Source: Gongronella butleri (Eukaryota; Mucoromycota; Mucoromycetes; Mucorales; Cunninghamellaceae). From it: a stretch of 64,000 bases of DNA. Below, in pieces: positions 10,043 to 22,015 of the stretch. The notes beneath the pieces were generated by a model. It saw only the letters and a program-made list of their open reading frames with translations. It was not told where the DNA came from and made no database searches. A program made the position numbers and the translations under genes. How positions within the stretch are numbered: the stretch's first letter is position 1; every line of letters starts with the position of its first letter. The stretch is taken from assembly GCA_025201375.1 (NCBI GenBank), contig JAIWZP010000067.1:62001-126000 (forward strand). Direction: 5' to 3'.

Positions 10043-12754
10043 ACAGGCTACAGTGGAATGGGAAAAAAAGAGACAATGAGAAAGAAAAAAAAAAAGGGAA
10101 GAAGGGGAAAAAAGAGTGAGAATGAGACCCGTTTTTTTTTCGTGCCCTTTTACTTTTCAGCGGCCGTACCGTGTACAAACTAAAACAAGAGGGGGATCAA
10201 CCAAAAGGGATAAAGCACAAAAAAGGGGGAATATAAAACTAGGGAAAATAAAAAAACAAGGTGAGTCGCCACTCTTCAAGGAATTGCCGCAGCGCGAATA
10301 CATACCAGATGAACAGCGAGAAGAAAGAATGGGGGGTTGGGGGGAGAGGGGAAACGGAGAGTGAGTGTGACCTGACAAAAGTGAGAAAAAAGAAAGAGCA
10401 CAAAGAAACCAATGTGAGCAGAAACAAAAAAAAAAGTGGCAACGACCAAGCGGTGGCAAATGAGTAAGGCGAAACCACTTACAATGGGGAGTGTGGGACG
10501 TTTTGTACGAATACAGAATGAGGAGGTGAAAGTGATAAAAAAGAAAATATGACGCAAGGGGAAAGAGAGAGGGAAAGAAGAAGAAACAAAAAAAAAAAAA
10601 AAAAAAACCGGGACGACAATCGCCTTTCTTTTTTATTTCAAGCCAATCAGATTGCGCCCAATTTGGTCACAGCCCTTTCTCGATCCAAAACGCGGGTCAC
10701 ATGATCACCCCCGATCCTTGCCTTCCTAGCGGACGCGCATGCTTGGCCCAGCGCCCGCCCTCCTCCTCCCCCAAGAAAATGCCTGCGTCTCCTTGGGCCA
10801 GCGTGAGCTGATCTTTTTTTTTTCTTCCGCGGCCACCCATGCTTGCGTCACGTACAAAATACAAAAAAAAGCGCTGTTTTTTTTGTTTTGCACCTGACAA
10901 CTTGGCAAGCCCCAGCTTGGTGTCAAGTGGGACATGCTTGTCTTTTGTCCACATCACCAGATGAGCCCCTCATCAAAGGCTTGGATGCATTTGCCTCCGA
11001 TCTCCTTGAATAATTTACGCTCACTTTTTTTTTATATTTTACAATGGCGTGATGTTGGATGAACACGTGCTTCATCACCCACCCTTGAATACGCTAGAAT
11101 AAGACGAGAAAGGTCAGGGCACGCCATCCTAAAGGGATTCACACACGCTAATGCATGGAATTCTTGCAAAACCAACATTTTCAAGCTAAAATCGTCGACT
11201 TGGTGAGTCGAGCAACCAATGGAAAAAAGCACATGACGGGCGCTCGGAATGGGCGTGCCCAAAATGGAAGCCCAGTGGACCGCATACTCCTGAGCTCACA
11301 ATGGCAACAACCAGACAAAACCGGCCAAAATCAGTCATTATGATACTCGACAACAATCCAATGCAATATCTCTGAAATGCCGCATCATGCAACAAGCAGG
11401 GAAGCAAAGCATACGCATGCCAAGTTGGATGCGCGGCAAGCTCACGCCATGCCGGCCAAACACCGGAAAAACACCAAATTGAAGTTCATTGGATCCATGG
11501 CACGCGCGGTAGTGACGCAATCTCTTTCAGATTTGAACGTGCTGTGTTTCTTGCTCATTGAATCTCATACACAAAGTTTGGAGGAGCCAGTGTAAGTTTC
11601 GAGGTAGAAAGATATGTAGTGTTCATTTTAGCCATTTTGTCAATGAAAGCTTGTCACCCCGGCGCCGCCAAACTTCCAAACGCGCCCTGCCGAGATGCAA
11701 AACGTCAGAATCCTCGAGTGGAATTCGATTTACATCGGTTGCATGCAATTGGACGCGCGCTGCACGCAAATCAAATTTTGGTCGCGACGAGCGTCCAAAC
11801 CGAAAATGGAAAAATCAGGTCGCCAAAGTACTGCCAAACTTGAACACAAGAGCGTCCGCACGGAGAAACCACCAAAAAGATCAAAAAAGAGTGGGATCCA
11901 TCTGCTGGTTGTCGAGCAATCCGTCGTTTTCGATTAAATTTCAACGTGGAATTGCACGGGTAAAACGCGTCATAGAGCCGCGTCGACGCGTCCATTAGCA
12001 AGAGAGGCGCCAGACGCTTGGATTTGAAAAGGAACAGGCGCGTCTCACTCGAAGTCTGACGCGGTTTATAACGCGTTCAATTTGTCCCGCAAGCAGTCTA
12101 GTCGCATCCATTCTGCCTGGAACGCGTTTCTTCCAATGACCTTTGATAGCACATATGCAGCAGCCCGTTCTCTTTCTGGTGATCCGCATTTCGAGGTTCT
12201 GCGGCCAATTTTCGTCGACTTTTAATTGAGGTGAAAAAAGACGCAAATTCCATTTTACGCGACGACCAGTCGATGGACCCCAGGTTTTTATTGCTTTTCT
12301 GTCAGTTTCTAGAGAGAATTTACCATGTGGTTGAATGGCGTGGCGATCGGGGGACTCAAATTTGCCCGTTTGAAAATCCTCGACTGCACCCCTTGGAAAA
12401 CTCCAGATTTTCGAAAATGGCCATTGCGCCCCGTCTAGTGATGGAAGTGGAGCAAGAATAGGCTCAAACGAACGAGAAAAGAAGCCGCTTCGGTATGACG
12501 CGTTGTTAAATCACTGGGCAACAAACAATACACAAATTATCGCGATTTTTGCGATTTTTTTTCGACGCCCATACACTTCGACGCGCCATACTCTTATACA
12601 ACAGACAATGACCCACATACAGTATCAAAAATCATCTTGGCATATCTGGTCCCCCATCAGGCCAGGTAAGATTCACCTGACAAGCATTTGACGGCGGCAC
12701 ATTTCAAAACGTTCCACTTTTATTATTAATTTAAAAAAAATTGGATGATTTTTT
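10043..12754. other. gene-free 2.7-kb region with dispersed repeat
   Basis: No coding gene was recognised. The first kilobase is purine-rich and A/T-run-rich, the likely leader and promoter of the ankyrin gene. From about 11740 to 12480 the sequence is a copy of a dispersed repeat described separately. Short ORFs here look like chance or decayed repeat frames. Confidence 0.6.
11740..12480 (+). repeat. dispersed repeat family R1, copy 1 (long)
   Basis: Three places in the window share a diverged block; this is one of two long copies. Landmarks in order: GGAGAAACCACC near 11866, ATCTGCTGGTTG near 11898, a TTAAATTTCAACG block near 11935, CAAGAGAGGCGCC near 12000, CCAGTCGATGGACCCCAG near 12267, and TTTACCATGTGGTTGA near 12318. 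The same landmarks occur in the same order, reverse complemented, at 49.25-49.99 kb. No intact ORF or terminal repeat was recognised, so the class is unknown; a decayed transposon is likely. Confidence 0.75.
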
Positions 12755-13624
12755 TCACCAATAAATCTTTTCTGGGAAATACTTGGCAATGAGCTGCTGA
12801 TAGTAGGGGCGCAGGGTGTCGACATCAGGGACGTGGTCGGCTTTTGAGTACAGATCATACTTGTTAAACACTTTTACCCATTTCATCAAGAGGTGGTCCT
12901 CATCGTTCATGAGCCATTGGTATTCACCGGCGGTGTGACAGGCGTAAAAAGAATGGTAGCGAATCACGTAGGCGGCTTCCTCGGGAAGATGGTCCTTGAC
13001 AACATGGTAGAGATACTCGTCGTGGCCAAAGGACATGTGGACGCGGTCCAGACCGCAATTGGGCTCGTAAATGCCGTGCTTGGACTGGTAGGCGGACACG
13101 CGTGCATCGGGATTGGCGTCAAACAGGTCGCTGTACACGATCTTGTCCGAGAAGGCGCATCCCACGGGGTTGGTGTCGCCAACAACCGACCATTGTGGCA
13201 CGCCCTGCACCGACAAATACTTGCCGCAATCGTGAATCAAGCAAGTCAGCACCATCCAATCAGGTTGGCCGTCTTGGCGCGCCGCCTCCGCGGATTGGAG
13301 CGCGTGCATGATTTGAGGAAGCTCCGTGTCCGGATCAGACTCGTCCACAAACGAATTGAGAATCTCAAGCACCTGCCACACGCCAAGAAGCGTTTTGTTC
13401 GCCCGATCGCGCCGACAATACTTTTTCTTCATATCCAGCACATGCGCCACCGTCTGCTTGGCATGATGCTCCTTGTAAAGCGCCTGCACTCCATCCTTGG
13501 CATCGTCATACACACGAAACGTTTCAGCTGCCTTTTTCGACTGGAACCCTGTCACTAGACCGCCCGCCATATTTGTTGTCTGGTCCGCCATCAAAGGGGC
13601 CACGAGATCTTGCAGGCTCCGCAT
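12755..13624 (-). CDS. MIOX: myo-inositol oxygenase
   Basis: Single-exon ORF, 289 residues, close to the usual length. MIOX is a cytosolic di-iron enzyme that cleaves myo-inositol to D-glucuronate. The iron and substrate signatures are present in order: ESDPD (about residue 93), MHALQSAEA, LIHDCGK with the HD metal pair, PQWSVVGDTNPVGC, SFGHDEYLYH, RYHSFYACHTAGEYQWL and FNKYDLYSK. The end RPYYQQLIAKYFPEKIYW matches the family C-terminus. All expected metal ligands are visible, so the enzyme should be active. It is transcribed away from CDC50, and the shared 1-kb upstream region has a periodic CCAAT array. A start at 13624 gives the expected length. Confidence 0.97.
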   Translation of the reverse strand: MRSLQDLVAPLMADQTTNMAGGLVTGFQSKKAAETFRVYDDAKDGVQALYKEHHAKQTVAHVLDMKKKYCRRDRANKTLLGVWQVLEILNSFVDESDPDTELPQIMHALQSAEAARQDGQPDWMVLTCLIHDCGKYLSVQGVPQWSVVGDTNPVGCAFSDKIVYSDLFDANPDARVSAYQSKHGIYEPNCGLDRVHMSFGHDEYLYHVVKDHLPEEAAYVIRYHSFYACHTAGEYQWLMNDEDHLLMKWVKVFNKYDLYSKADHVPDVDTLRPYYQQLIAKYFPEKIYW

Positions 13625-14675
13625 CCCGAGGAATCACAAAAATAAAAAAAAAATAAAAAGAAAAAAGAGGGCACTTTTTCAAAAAAAAAAAAAAAAAAAG
13701 GACATGGGTGGGAAACAAGTGGCCCCCCTTTTATGCTTTTGCAAAAAGTTTCGGCTTTGCACCGTGGTAAAAATAAAAAAAAAATCTCCTGCACGCGCAT
13801 GAAACTCTCTTTTACAAAATGGCATAGATTAAATCGGGGATGGCGCGCACCATCGCTGCAGCAGACAGGTTGCCTACGTACCAGGGCGCCTTTTTTTTTT
13901 CTTTTAGCACATCGGCACGATCGCGTGTCGTTACACGCGTTCTTATTTTTAAAATGTGCCGCCACTCATGCCCCTGCATCCCGCGGCTCCCACATTCGCC
14001 TCCCCCCGACGCGTCACAGCATAAGGTCTCTCATGTGAAGAGCCCAGTCAAGCTTGCTCTCTGCCCAAGACGCGAGGACCTCCCAATTGCACCCATCCTC
14101 GCCTCCAATTGCATTCTTTCTGGCCCAATTGCATCCCTTCATGCCTAATTGCACTCCTCTTGGCCCAATTGCTCTTCCCTAGGCCCAATGGCAACGCAAT
14201 TGTACTCGCCAAGCTTGCAATGACATCCCGGTTGCACACAGTCGTGCTGCACAAGATCAGAATCACGGCAAAAAAAATCGCAGTAGAGAGCCATCAAGGG
14301 AAACCCTCACCTTTTTTGGTCCGCTTTTGTTGTCCACTCATCAGCAGCAAGCAACAATGAGGCTCGGATAAAAAAAACAACTTGCACGACAAAAAGATGG
14401 AGCGCATGGCAAAAACATAAAAAAAGGCGCCTTGGATTGAATTGGCTGTCGATCTTTGGCGCAATTAGCGCCGGATTTTTGTTGGACCGGCTTGCTGCTA
14501 TGCTGAGCTGCGGATGGCTGGCCATTTGGACTTTAGCCAATCGTTTCCAGGCACCCAATGTCGGCAAAATTGCTTCCGTAAAAGGCAAACTCCAATTTTT
14601 TCGTAGCTTGCTTCTTGTTTCTCTTTCTCTTTTTTCCTCCTCCTAATAATACACACCCCCACCCGGCTACCCCCC
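13625..14675. promoter_or_regulatory. bidirectional intergenic region between MIOX and CDC50
   Basis: About 1 kb between two divergently transcribed genes, so it should hold both promoters. It contains A-runs at about 13646-13700 and a striking 20-bp periodic CCAAT array at 14083-14190. No coding sequence was found. Confidence 0.6.
14083..14195 (+). repeat. 20-bp periodic CCAATTGC array, possible CCAAT-box cluster
   Basis: CCAATTGC-type cores begin at 14083, 14105, 14125, 14145 (CTAATTGC), 14165 and 14185 (CCAATGGC). The step is 20-22 bp, about two helical turns. The spacer often has the form GGCCCAATTGCATCCCTTC. CCAAT is the core bound by the fungal Hap2/3/5 (NF-Y) complex, and helical phasing would put all sites on one face. 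A regulatory role is inference; it may simply be a degenerate minisatellite. Confidence 0.65.
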
Positions 14676-16248
14676 ATGGACGAGGGCGAGAAAAAATCAA
14701 AGAAACCCGAGAGTAAGCACGCATAAACGACGAATTGACGGACAAGGCTCACTTTTATCCTTTTTTTTCTTCTGTTTTTGCTTGCAGACGGGCCCTTTCG
14801 ACAACAACGTCTACCAGCATGGCAGCCCGTGCTGATCCCTCGCACGACGCTGCCAACACTCTTCATTTTTGGCATTCTTTTCTGTCCAATTGGCGGTTTG
14901 CTCTATTGGAACAGCGGCAAGGTAAGAAAAGAAAAGGGCTTTTCTTTAAAAAAATAAAAAGCGTGCAAGGCCTCATTTTTTTTTATTGTGCTTTTTCAGG
15001 TGGACGAAATCATGATCAACTACAGCCATTGTGCACAATACCCTCAGCCTGTGTACCTCGCCCCCAGTCTATATTCTTACCAGTTTGGTAGCGACGTTGA
15101 CGTGTCGACCATGGAAGCGCCGGCCTACCATGTGCAAAACGCGTCGTCGTACATTGACCCGACGTGGCCCAATCCCAACAACCTGTCGATCCCGCAATGC
15201 ATCATTGATTTCACCGTGCCGGCCTCGATGCCAAGCCCAATTTACTTGTATTATCGCCTCACCAACTTTTACCAGAATCACCGCCTCTACGTCAAAAATT
15301 ACGACCCGAATCAGCTTCTTGGCGACCCCACGTCAGGCTCCACGTTCGACTCGAATTGCGGCCCACTCAACAAAAACGACAAGGGCCAATACATCTATCC
15401 TTGTGGCCTGATTGCGAACTCGATGTTCAATGGTAAAAAAAAAAAAAAGAGAGAGAGAAAAATGGCCATGGTGAGACACACGCGCTGACACGTCCCATTT
15501 TTAAAATAGACACGGCATCCAATTTCACGAATTTGGCCGGCAATCAGCAATATATTCTTTCAACAACCAACATTGCGTGGCCCACGGACAAGCAAAAGTA
15601 TGGCGTGACGCGCTACAGCATCGACCAGATCGCGCCGCCACCCAATTGGGCTCAAAGGTATCCCAATGGCGCGTACAGCGCGCAATATCCGCCCCCCGAC
15701 CTCACCACCATGGAACGCTTCATGGTCTGGATGCATGTCGCTGCATTGCCCGATTTCCGCAAATTCTGGGCGCGCAATGATCACGATGATCTCCAGGCTG
15801 GCCGATGGCGTGTCACCATTGACATGAGTAAAAAAAAAAAAAAAAAAAAGGGGGGAAGAAGATGACGCAAAAAGCATTAACAATGTGTTTTTTTCTTAAA
15901 ACCAGACTTTGATACCTTGGCCTATGAGGGCTCCAAATGGCTCGTCTTGACCACGACCACGCCTCTGGGCGGCCGCAATCCATACCTTGGCATTGCCTAC
16001 TTGGCAATTGGCGGTCTCTGCTTACTGCTTGGTTTCATCTTCTCTGTGCGACATTTGATCAAGCCAAGGTAACATTTAAAATACAGACAGGGCTGCGCGC
16101 GCGCGCGCATTGGCGATCCAAATGTTGACACACGTCTCTTTTTTATTTATTTTTTAGGAAACTTGGCGATGAGAGCTATTTGTCGTGGAACCAGCCTGGT
16201 GGCGGGCTGCCCAAGAATAAGCGCGCCGAACATCTGCACAATGAATAG
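14676..16248 (+). CDS. CDC50: Cdc50/Lem3 family flippase beta subunit
   Basis: Exons 14676-14712, 14788-14921, 15000-15432, 15510-15827, 15906-16068 and 16158-16248; 391 residues. The N-terminus has the family signature [13 protein letters not shown] followed by a first membrane helix ([16 protein letters not shown]). A large luminal domain carries paired cysteines ([33 protein letters not shown]) and possible N-glycosylation sites. The second helix is [19 protein letters not shown], with a basic cytosolic tail. Cdc50/Lem3 proteins pair with P4-ATPases and are needed for their ER exit and lipid flipping. The introns start with GTAAAA runs. An AATAAA lies about 105 bp after the stop. Confidence 0.95.
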
Positions 16249-16460
16249 ACTTTTCCGCACTTTTTGCATGATTTTCCTTGTAGCCCACGCCCTGGATGGC
16301 CCTCCCTCTCCTTTTTTGTGTCAGCACCCACTGAAGTGTTTCAACAAAAACAAATAAAACGTGTATTTGCTCCCTTTTTTTCAAAAGAATTGTCTCCTTG
16401 AGCTTTTTTTTCTTCTTCCTTGCGTCTCTTTTTCATCACCCCTCCCGTTTTCGATTCATC

Positions 16461-18305
16461 ATGGCACATTGCAGCACATGTCTGCTGCTTCTGCTCGTGT
16501 TTTTAAAGGCGTCCCTCGGTGCTCAGCCATTTTGCGAAAGAGGATTCAAACCGGCATCTGGCGCCGATTATCAGATAGACCTGTCCAAATTGAACAAGTA
16601 AGAGGGAGAAAAAGGGGTGTTTGCTAGTGTGGGCGGTTGTGCTGCGCTCGACGAGGGGCAAAACAAGCTGACAATGGGGCTATAGAGAGGTTCAATTGAC
16701 GCAAGAAGCAGATACACATCCGAGCAAGACTTCCAATCAGTGGCAGATCAACGTGTGCGATGCACTGCCAGCACGAAAAGATGAAAACGACTGCGACACG
16801 GGCACCGTAAGACCATTTGCCATCGCATTTTCGCCCCGTGTTTCGCTCATTTTACTTTTTTTTTTTTTGCGGTGCCTTCAATTCTAGTATATATGCCATC
16901 GACTTGTGTACATCAAAAATTCGGAAGAATACGTGGCCGTTGTGCAGAGCATTGCGGGCGACTTTAAGGAGTAAGGAAGAAATGGCGCGGATTTTGCCCC
17001 CAAAAGCGCGTGTCACCATTCTCTCGCGTGCGTCTGACACTTTTTCTTTTTTTTGTGCACGCAAGTTCCGCGATCAATGCTAATTTCCAGCTCATTGGCG
17101 ATCGCACCGATTTGTCACAAGGTAAACGCAAAAAAAAAAAAAAAAAAATACGGAAAGCATTCGTTTCACCGTTTTTCTGTGCAAACATTTCATTTATAGC
17201 GGGCACACAGTTCTCACTGGTGCTCAATGGTGGCCGGAACGAGCAAGGGCAGGCGCAGTCAGCATCCATTACCTTAGAGTGTGACCCCGCACAAGATAGA
17301 AATGTAAGAATTCAGCACAAATGGCACTGGCATGGCACAATTGGCGCCGACATTGCGGAAAAAGACTGCTTGACAATGGCGTCGCACTGAACACAAGAGG
17401 GGGAGCGCGTGGGTGAAGAAAAGCCGGGCGCGCAGCTAAAAAAGAAAAAAAAAAATGAAGAAAAACGTGGCGCGAAAAAAAAAAAAAAAAAGGCGGACAA
17501 AATGCGGATCGGAGATGCGCCGAACGGAACGGCAGAACAACGGCCCATTTGCCCAATGTGGTGCTGGGAGGAAACAATGAAAAGCAAAGCGCAAAGCGCA
17601 AAAAAACAAAAAACAAAAAAAAGAGCACCATTGGGCGCCACGAATGACCGGCAAATTCACCTTTTTGCTTGTTTTTGTAGGCCGAGCCGTCAACACCGGC
17701 CTTGATCTCCTATCAGAACAATGTTCTCACCCTGCATTGGAAGACGGTGCATGCCTGTGGCTATTTGCCCAGCCAGGAACCTCCTCCCAATTCAGGAAAT
17801 GACTCGTCAGCATCTTCCAGCGGATTCTGGCGCTTCTTGAAAATGTAATGGGCGCTTGCCACCCCAACAGCTGGCACCTGATCCTTGGATCCTTGCGGAC
17901 ACTGACGCTTTTGCGCCCTTTTTTTTTTTTTTTTTTTACACACCCTGGCCATAGAATCTTCTATCTTGGCCTCATCTACTTTGTCGGTGGGGCCATTTAC
18001 AATCGCATTGTCTACAATGCGCGAGGCCAGGACTTGATCATCCATCGAGGCAAGGCAAAAAAAACAAAAAAAAAAAGAAAAAGGGTCGTCAGCAATCCGC
18101 TCACGCATTTTTTTTCTTTTTTTTTTTGGCAGACTTTTGGCTTGATTTGCCTTTTGTCATCAAGGTAAAGTTGCCATTGATCTGATTTTAGCGGTCTGAC
18201 GATTAAGGTATCTCCACGTTTTTCTGATCATAGGACCATGTGTCGCGCGGCATCGACGCCCTTTCCAGCAGACGACGAGGCGGCAGCGGCTATGTGGCCG
18301 TGTGA
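16461..18305 (+). CDS. ATG27: Atg27-like autophagy membrane protein with MRH domain
   Basis: Nine exons: 16461-16597, 16686-16806, 16888-16970, 17066-17121, 17200-17303, 17681-17844, 17955-18049, 18133-18164 and 18234-18305; 287 residues. A signal peptide (CLLLLLVFLKASLGA) is followed by a Cys-rich luminal MRH domain with NQWQINVCDALPA, YICHRLVYI, and TLECDPA. One membrane helix (IIFYLGLIYFVGGAIY) leads to the family tail HRDFWLDLPFVIKDHV, and the protein ends GGSGYVAV. Yeast Atg27 cycles Atg9-containing vesicles and has a C-terminal YSAV sorting motif; GYVAV at this end is comparable. Intron 7 uses a GC donor (CGAG|GCAAGG). The ATG at 16461 is chosen because it begins the signal peptide. Confidence 0.92.
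18050..18132 (+). other. GC-AG intron in ATG27
   Basis: The exon ends CATCGAG and the intron starts GCAAGG, a standard GC-AG donor context. Splicing joins HR to DFWLDLPF, restoring the conserved HRDFW motif of Atg27. Using a later GT donor instead would insert about a dozen Lys-rich residues there. Confidence 0.8.
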
Positions 18306-18525
18306 TTTCCCGTCCAGCGACGTTTTTCTTTTTTTTTTTGTACGCATTGCTCACCCTAATTGTCTCCTCCCTCACATACACACACAAATGATTATAAAAC
18401 AGCTATTTTTATTGATGATAAAAGTTGGTATGGTACTGACAATGTATTGGCAAATCAAAAGAGAGAAGGGAGAGGATGGGCATGAGAGGGAAAGGAGAGA
18501 AAGAAAGAAAAAAAGAAAAAACGAT

Positions 18526-19567
18526 TTATGAAACGACGACAAAGCGGTCCTTGCAACGCTTGAACGTGGCATAGATGGAGCATTTGCCATGCTCTTGTTC
18601 TTGTTCTTGGAATTGTTGCTCTTGCTGCTGCTGCTTTTGTTGCTGCTGCTGCTGCTGCTGCACACAGTATTGAGCGACGTATTGTTGGACGACGGCGCAC
18701 ACGTAGGTCTTCATGTAGCGGTGCGCAACGGCCATGGGATATCTGAGGAGCTGGATGGGGCAAGGCGCAGGGGTTGCATCGTTGTTGTAGTCGTTTGTCA
18801 AGGTGGAAGCATCGTCCGAGGCATCGTACATGGTTTCATCTTGATCGTCATCGTACGTGATGGCCTTTTGTGTGTGGATGGTGGTCATGGCCGCTTGCAA
18901 CGACGGCTCAAGCAGCTCCCAGACCTTGAATGCTTCCTTTTCGCTAGGTGCATCGGCTTGGATGGCCGCGGGAGACAGATTCAGGCGTAACAAATCATCC
19001 GTGGACAAGGACATGGTGTGGCCGACGACAATGGACATGAGTGCGGGCGCAAGCAACGGGTAGCGATGGAAAACATCCATGACGTTCATGTTGGCGGCCG
19101 TGGCATCGCGTGTTTTGCCGGCCAATGGTGCCGACAAGTCTGGCAACAGCGCATGCGACAAGAACATGTTGAAATTGGGCCACATCGGGTCCATGCCGAG
19201 CGGCGACGTGCCCATGATGGTCAGATCCGTCGTGGTCGTGGGCGACGGCGTCGCATTGCTGCTGTCGGACGACCCCGACGACGTCGTGAACAAGTCGTCC
19301 ACGGAAACGAGCGTCCCAGAGGCAGGGTCGAGCGACGATGTGGGTGGGGTTGTGGCAGGCATCGAGTGAGGCGGCGTCGTCGTCGCAGGAAGTGGATTCA
19401 TCGCCATCGGGTGCACGCCTTGCTCATAAAGAACAAGGTCAAGGCGCAATTGCTGGTTGGTCTCGCGGAGCACTTGCATTTCCTTGCGCAGCGTGGCCAA
19501 TTCCGCACGAAGCTGGTCATTCTCGTGCTTGGAATCGTTCAATTGCTCCTCAATGGTCTCAATGTAC

Positions 19568-19599
<32 letters not shown>

Positions 19600-20038
19600 G
19601 ATAAAAAGAATGAGTCGATGTGATACAAAAATATAGGATAGGCATCCACCGCATGGATTCCCACCAGCCTCCTTAAATTTTCCATTGCCAAGCACCAAAA
19701 AAAAAAAAGGGACCCCATTTGCCTTTACCCTTTCGTCGATTTCTAAAGTTCCTCGCTGAGATTTTGTTGCGAAGTTGACGTCGCTCCTTGGGAGACATGG
19801 ACTTTAGCTGATGCTCAGGCACTTGGTCGGTCATTGTGGGTCGGAAATCGAGCTTTCCGGAAAAGGCCTCGTTGGTGTGAGGCGCCTTGGCCTTCTTGGC
19901 AGGCGTCGCTGCCCTGTTGGCCGCTGGCATGGGTGTGTCAAAGAAGGATGCATTATCGGGAAGCGAGAAAAACAAGTCGCTGGGCGTCTCGTCGTTGGAC
20001 TCGAGCTTCAATATCCAATCAAGAGTATTGGAAGACAT
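18526..20038 (-). CDS. bZIP transcription factor
   Basis: Exons 19729-20038 and 18526-19568, 450 residues. The basic region reads KERRQLRNKISARNFRNRRK with the Asn/Ala/Arg contacts of fungal bZIPs. It continues across the intron into EYIETIEEQL and a leucine zipper (heptads through LRAELATLRKEMQVLRETN). The rest is Thr/Pro-rich and acidic, with a Gln-rich segment near the C-terminus (a run of Q after YCVQ). The intron lies exactly at the joint of basic region and zipper (AAGG|AG). The 160-nt intron is nearly all homopolymer at its 3' end. The family has many fungal members (AP-1, Atf, MeaB-like); orthology is not assigned. Confidence 0.9.
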
Positions 20039-20278
20039 GGGGGAAAAGAAAGGGGGAAAAAAATTCGGGTTGGAGAGAAAAAAAAAAAAAAAGCAAGGAA
20101 GAAAGACAAAAAGGGACATTCGAGCGGATCCAATCAATAATCTCTTAAGATTTCAAACGCCGCTCCTTGCCAATGCCGGCCGGGAGGTCGGCAATTGAAA
20201 CAGAGCCACACTTTCCTGCCCTCGCTTTTGCCCATTTCTTCCTCTTTCGCTTCTGTCGTCTTGATCAGCACGCTTATT

Positions 20279-22015
20279 ATGCCTTCCAACGGCGGATCAC
20301 CCGGAAACCAGCCTGCAAAGAAGCTCTCGTTTGGCAACAAGCGGGCCAATGCCTTTGCGCAAGGAAACAACAGGCCAAAACTCGGATTTGGCGATGATGA
20401 CGACGACGACGACACTCAACACCACCATGAGGAGCTTGTGCAAGGTTTCGAGGACAACAAGCTTAAGCCGTAAGTAACCAAGAACGCGCGCAGACGTGGA
20501 AATTCGTGCAGAATGGCCGGTAAACGCGTAAACCACCGGGATTTCCCCGCATTTCATGGATGCGACCGGTGTGTCTGGGCGCTTACGTGTCACGTTTTGC
20601 CAGTCGAAGCATGAGAGTGAGAGATGCCGCAGTCCAGGAGGGGGGTCACAAAAAAAAAAGAGAGAAAAAGCGCGGAAAACTTTAAAAAAAGAAAAAGAGA
20701 GAAAAAGAGAGAAAATGCGAAATTGCCAGAGAACAAGGAAGCAATGGACTGATTTGCACTCTCTTTTTAATTCGTTTCTAGTGTGTACGAAAAGAAAAAA
20801 GCCAAGCCATTGACGATTGCACCGCTGGCCAACACGGATTTCCGCGCATTGGCCAAGAAAAAGAAGGATTTGTTTGTGCCATCTCAGGGAAATCAAGAGT
20901 CATCGACACAGCACGAGGTCATGACGCAACCGACGACAGGCTATGGGCTACAAGTGCCCAATTCCACAAGACAGCACGCGACAGCGACCGAATCCGAGGA
21001 AATAATTGTTTCCACGCCCCAAGAAAAGGATATCCCGCAAGACAATCCCAAATCCTTGGATTCCCAAGCCGTTGACGCCATTTTGCATGGTAAGTCGCCA
21101 TAAAATGATCGGACCAAACAAAGCAAAAGATGCGATCGGCTCATGCATCTTTTTTTTTTTTAAGACGTGACACATGGCAAAGATGGCAGCGACGACGATG
21201 AGCACGCCAATTTGGTGATCCCAAGTAGTCAAGATGAAGCTGCTGCTTTCCGTCAAGACGTTGCAGACCGCGCGGATGATACCACTCTCGAAACATACGA
21301 AAAGATCCCCGTCGACGCCTTTGGCGAGGCCCTGTTGCGCGGCCTTGGCTGGAACAAGGGCGAGGGCATTGGTCGTAATCGCATGAACACAACGTAAGTC
21401 ATTGGTCTTACGGCAGATCAAGATAATATGTCCATCAAAAGCCAAAAAAAAAAAAAAAGGAAAAAGGAAAAAAAAAAGAAAGAAAAGGAAAAAGGCGCGA
21501 TCTTTTTGCGCGATGGTGTGCTTTTTTTTTGCTGATGGCACAGACCCAGCAACTCATGATCTTTTACTTGATATAGTGCCCCCGTCGCCGCGCCTCCAGT
21601 CAAGCAACGTGAAGCATTACTTGGTTTAGGCGCCAAACCCCAAGATGAGCCGAATGATCGACGCGACGCCAAGCAGCGGTCATCGTCCAAGCGCACCGCC
21701 TACGAGTACAAGGACACCAGCCTGTTTAAAAAGATCTCAAAGAAACGCTACGACGACGATGTCAGCAGCAGCGACCGATCTGATCGACACAGCAGCAGCA
21801 AAGAAAGCAGCCGCCATAGCAGCAGAGAAAGTAGTCGCCACAGCAGCAGAGACAGCAGCCGTGAAAGAGGCAGCAGCAGTAGACGCGATCGTGACCGTGA
21901 TCGCGATCGTGATGGCCAAACTTCCTCTTCATCTCGCCGACGCAGCAGATCAAGATCACCATCTCGCCGCTCACGCCCCTCCTCCTCATCAAGCTCGTCC
22001 TCACGGCACCGATAA
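20279..22015 (+). CDS. SPP2: Spp2/GPKOW-like G-patch splicing factor
   Basis: Exons 20279-20469, 20782-21089, 21165-21393 and 21577-22015; 388 residues. The N-terminus has the Spp2 pattern KKLSFGNKR and RPKLGFGDDDDD. The G-patch follows as YEKIPVDAFGEALLRGLGW, then NKGEGIGRNRMNT. In yeast, Spp2 binds and activates the helicase Prp2 through this G-patch. The C-terminal 100 residues are an RS-rich tail (SRHSSRESSRHSSRDSS), absent from yeast Spp2 but seen in other lineages' splicing factors. The exon 3 to 4 joint gives NTTAPVAAPP. The start is the first ATG after a purine-poor leader. Confidence 0.9.

Noticed and set aside
9353..10183. 276-residue plus-strand ORF over the ankyrin gene
   Set aside because: It is an antisense shadow of the acidic N-terminus; its composition comes from GAC/GTC runs.
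18589..18990. Leu-rich plus-strand ORF
   Set aside because: Shadow of the polyGln-coding minus strand of the bZIP gene.
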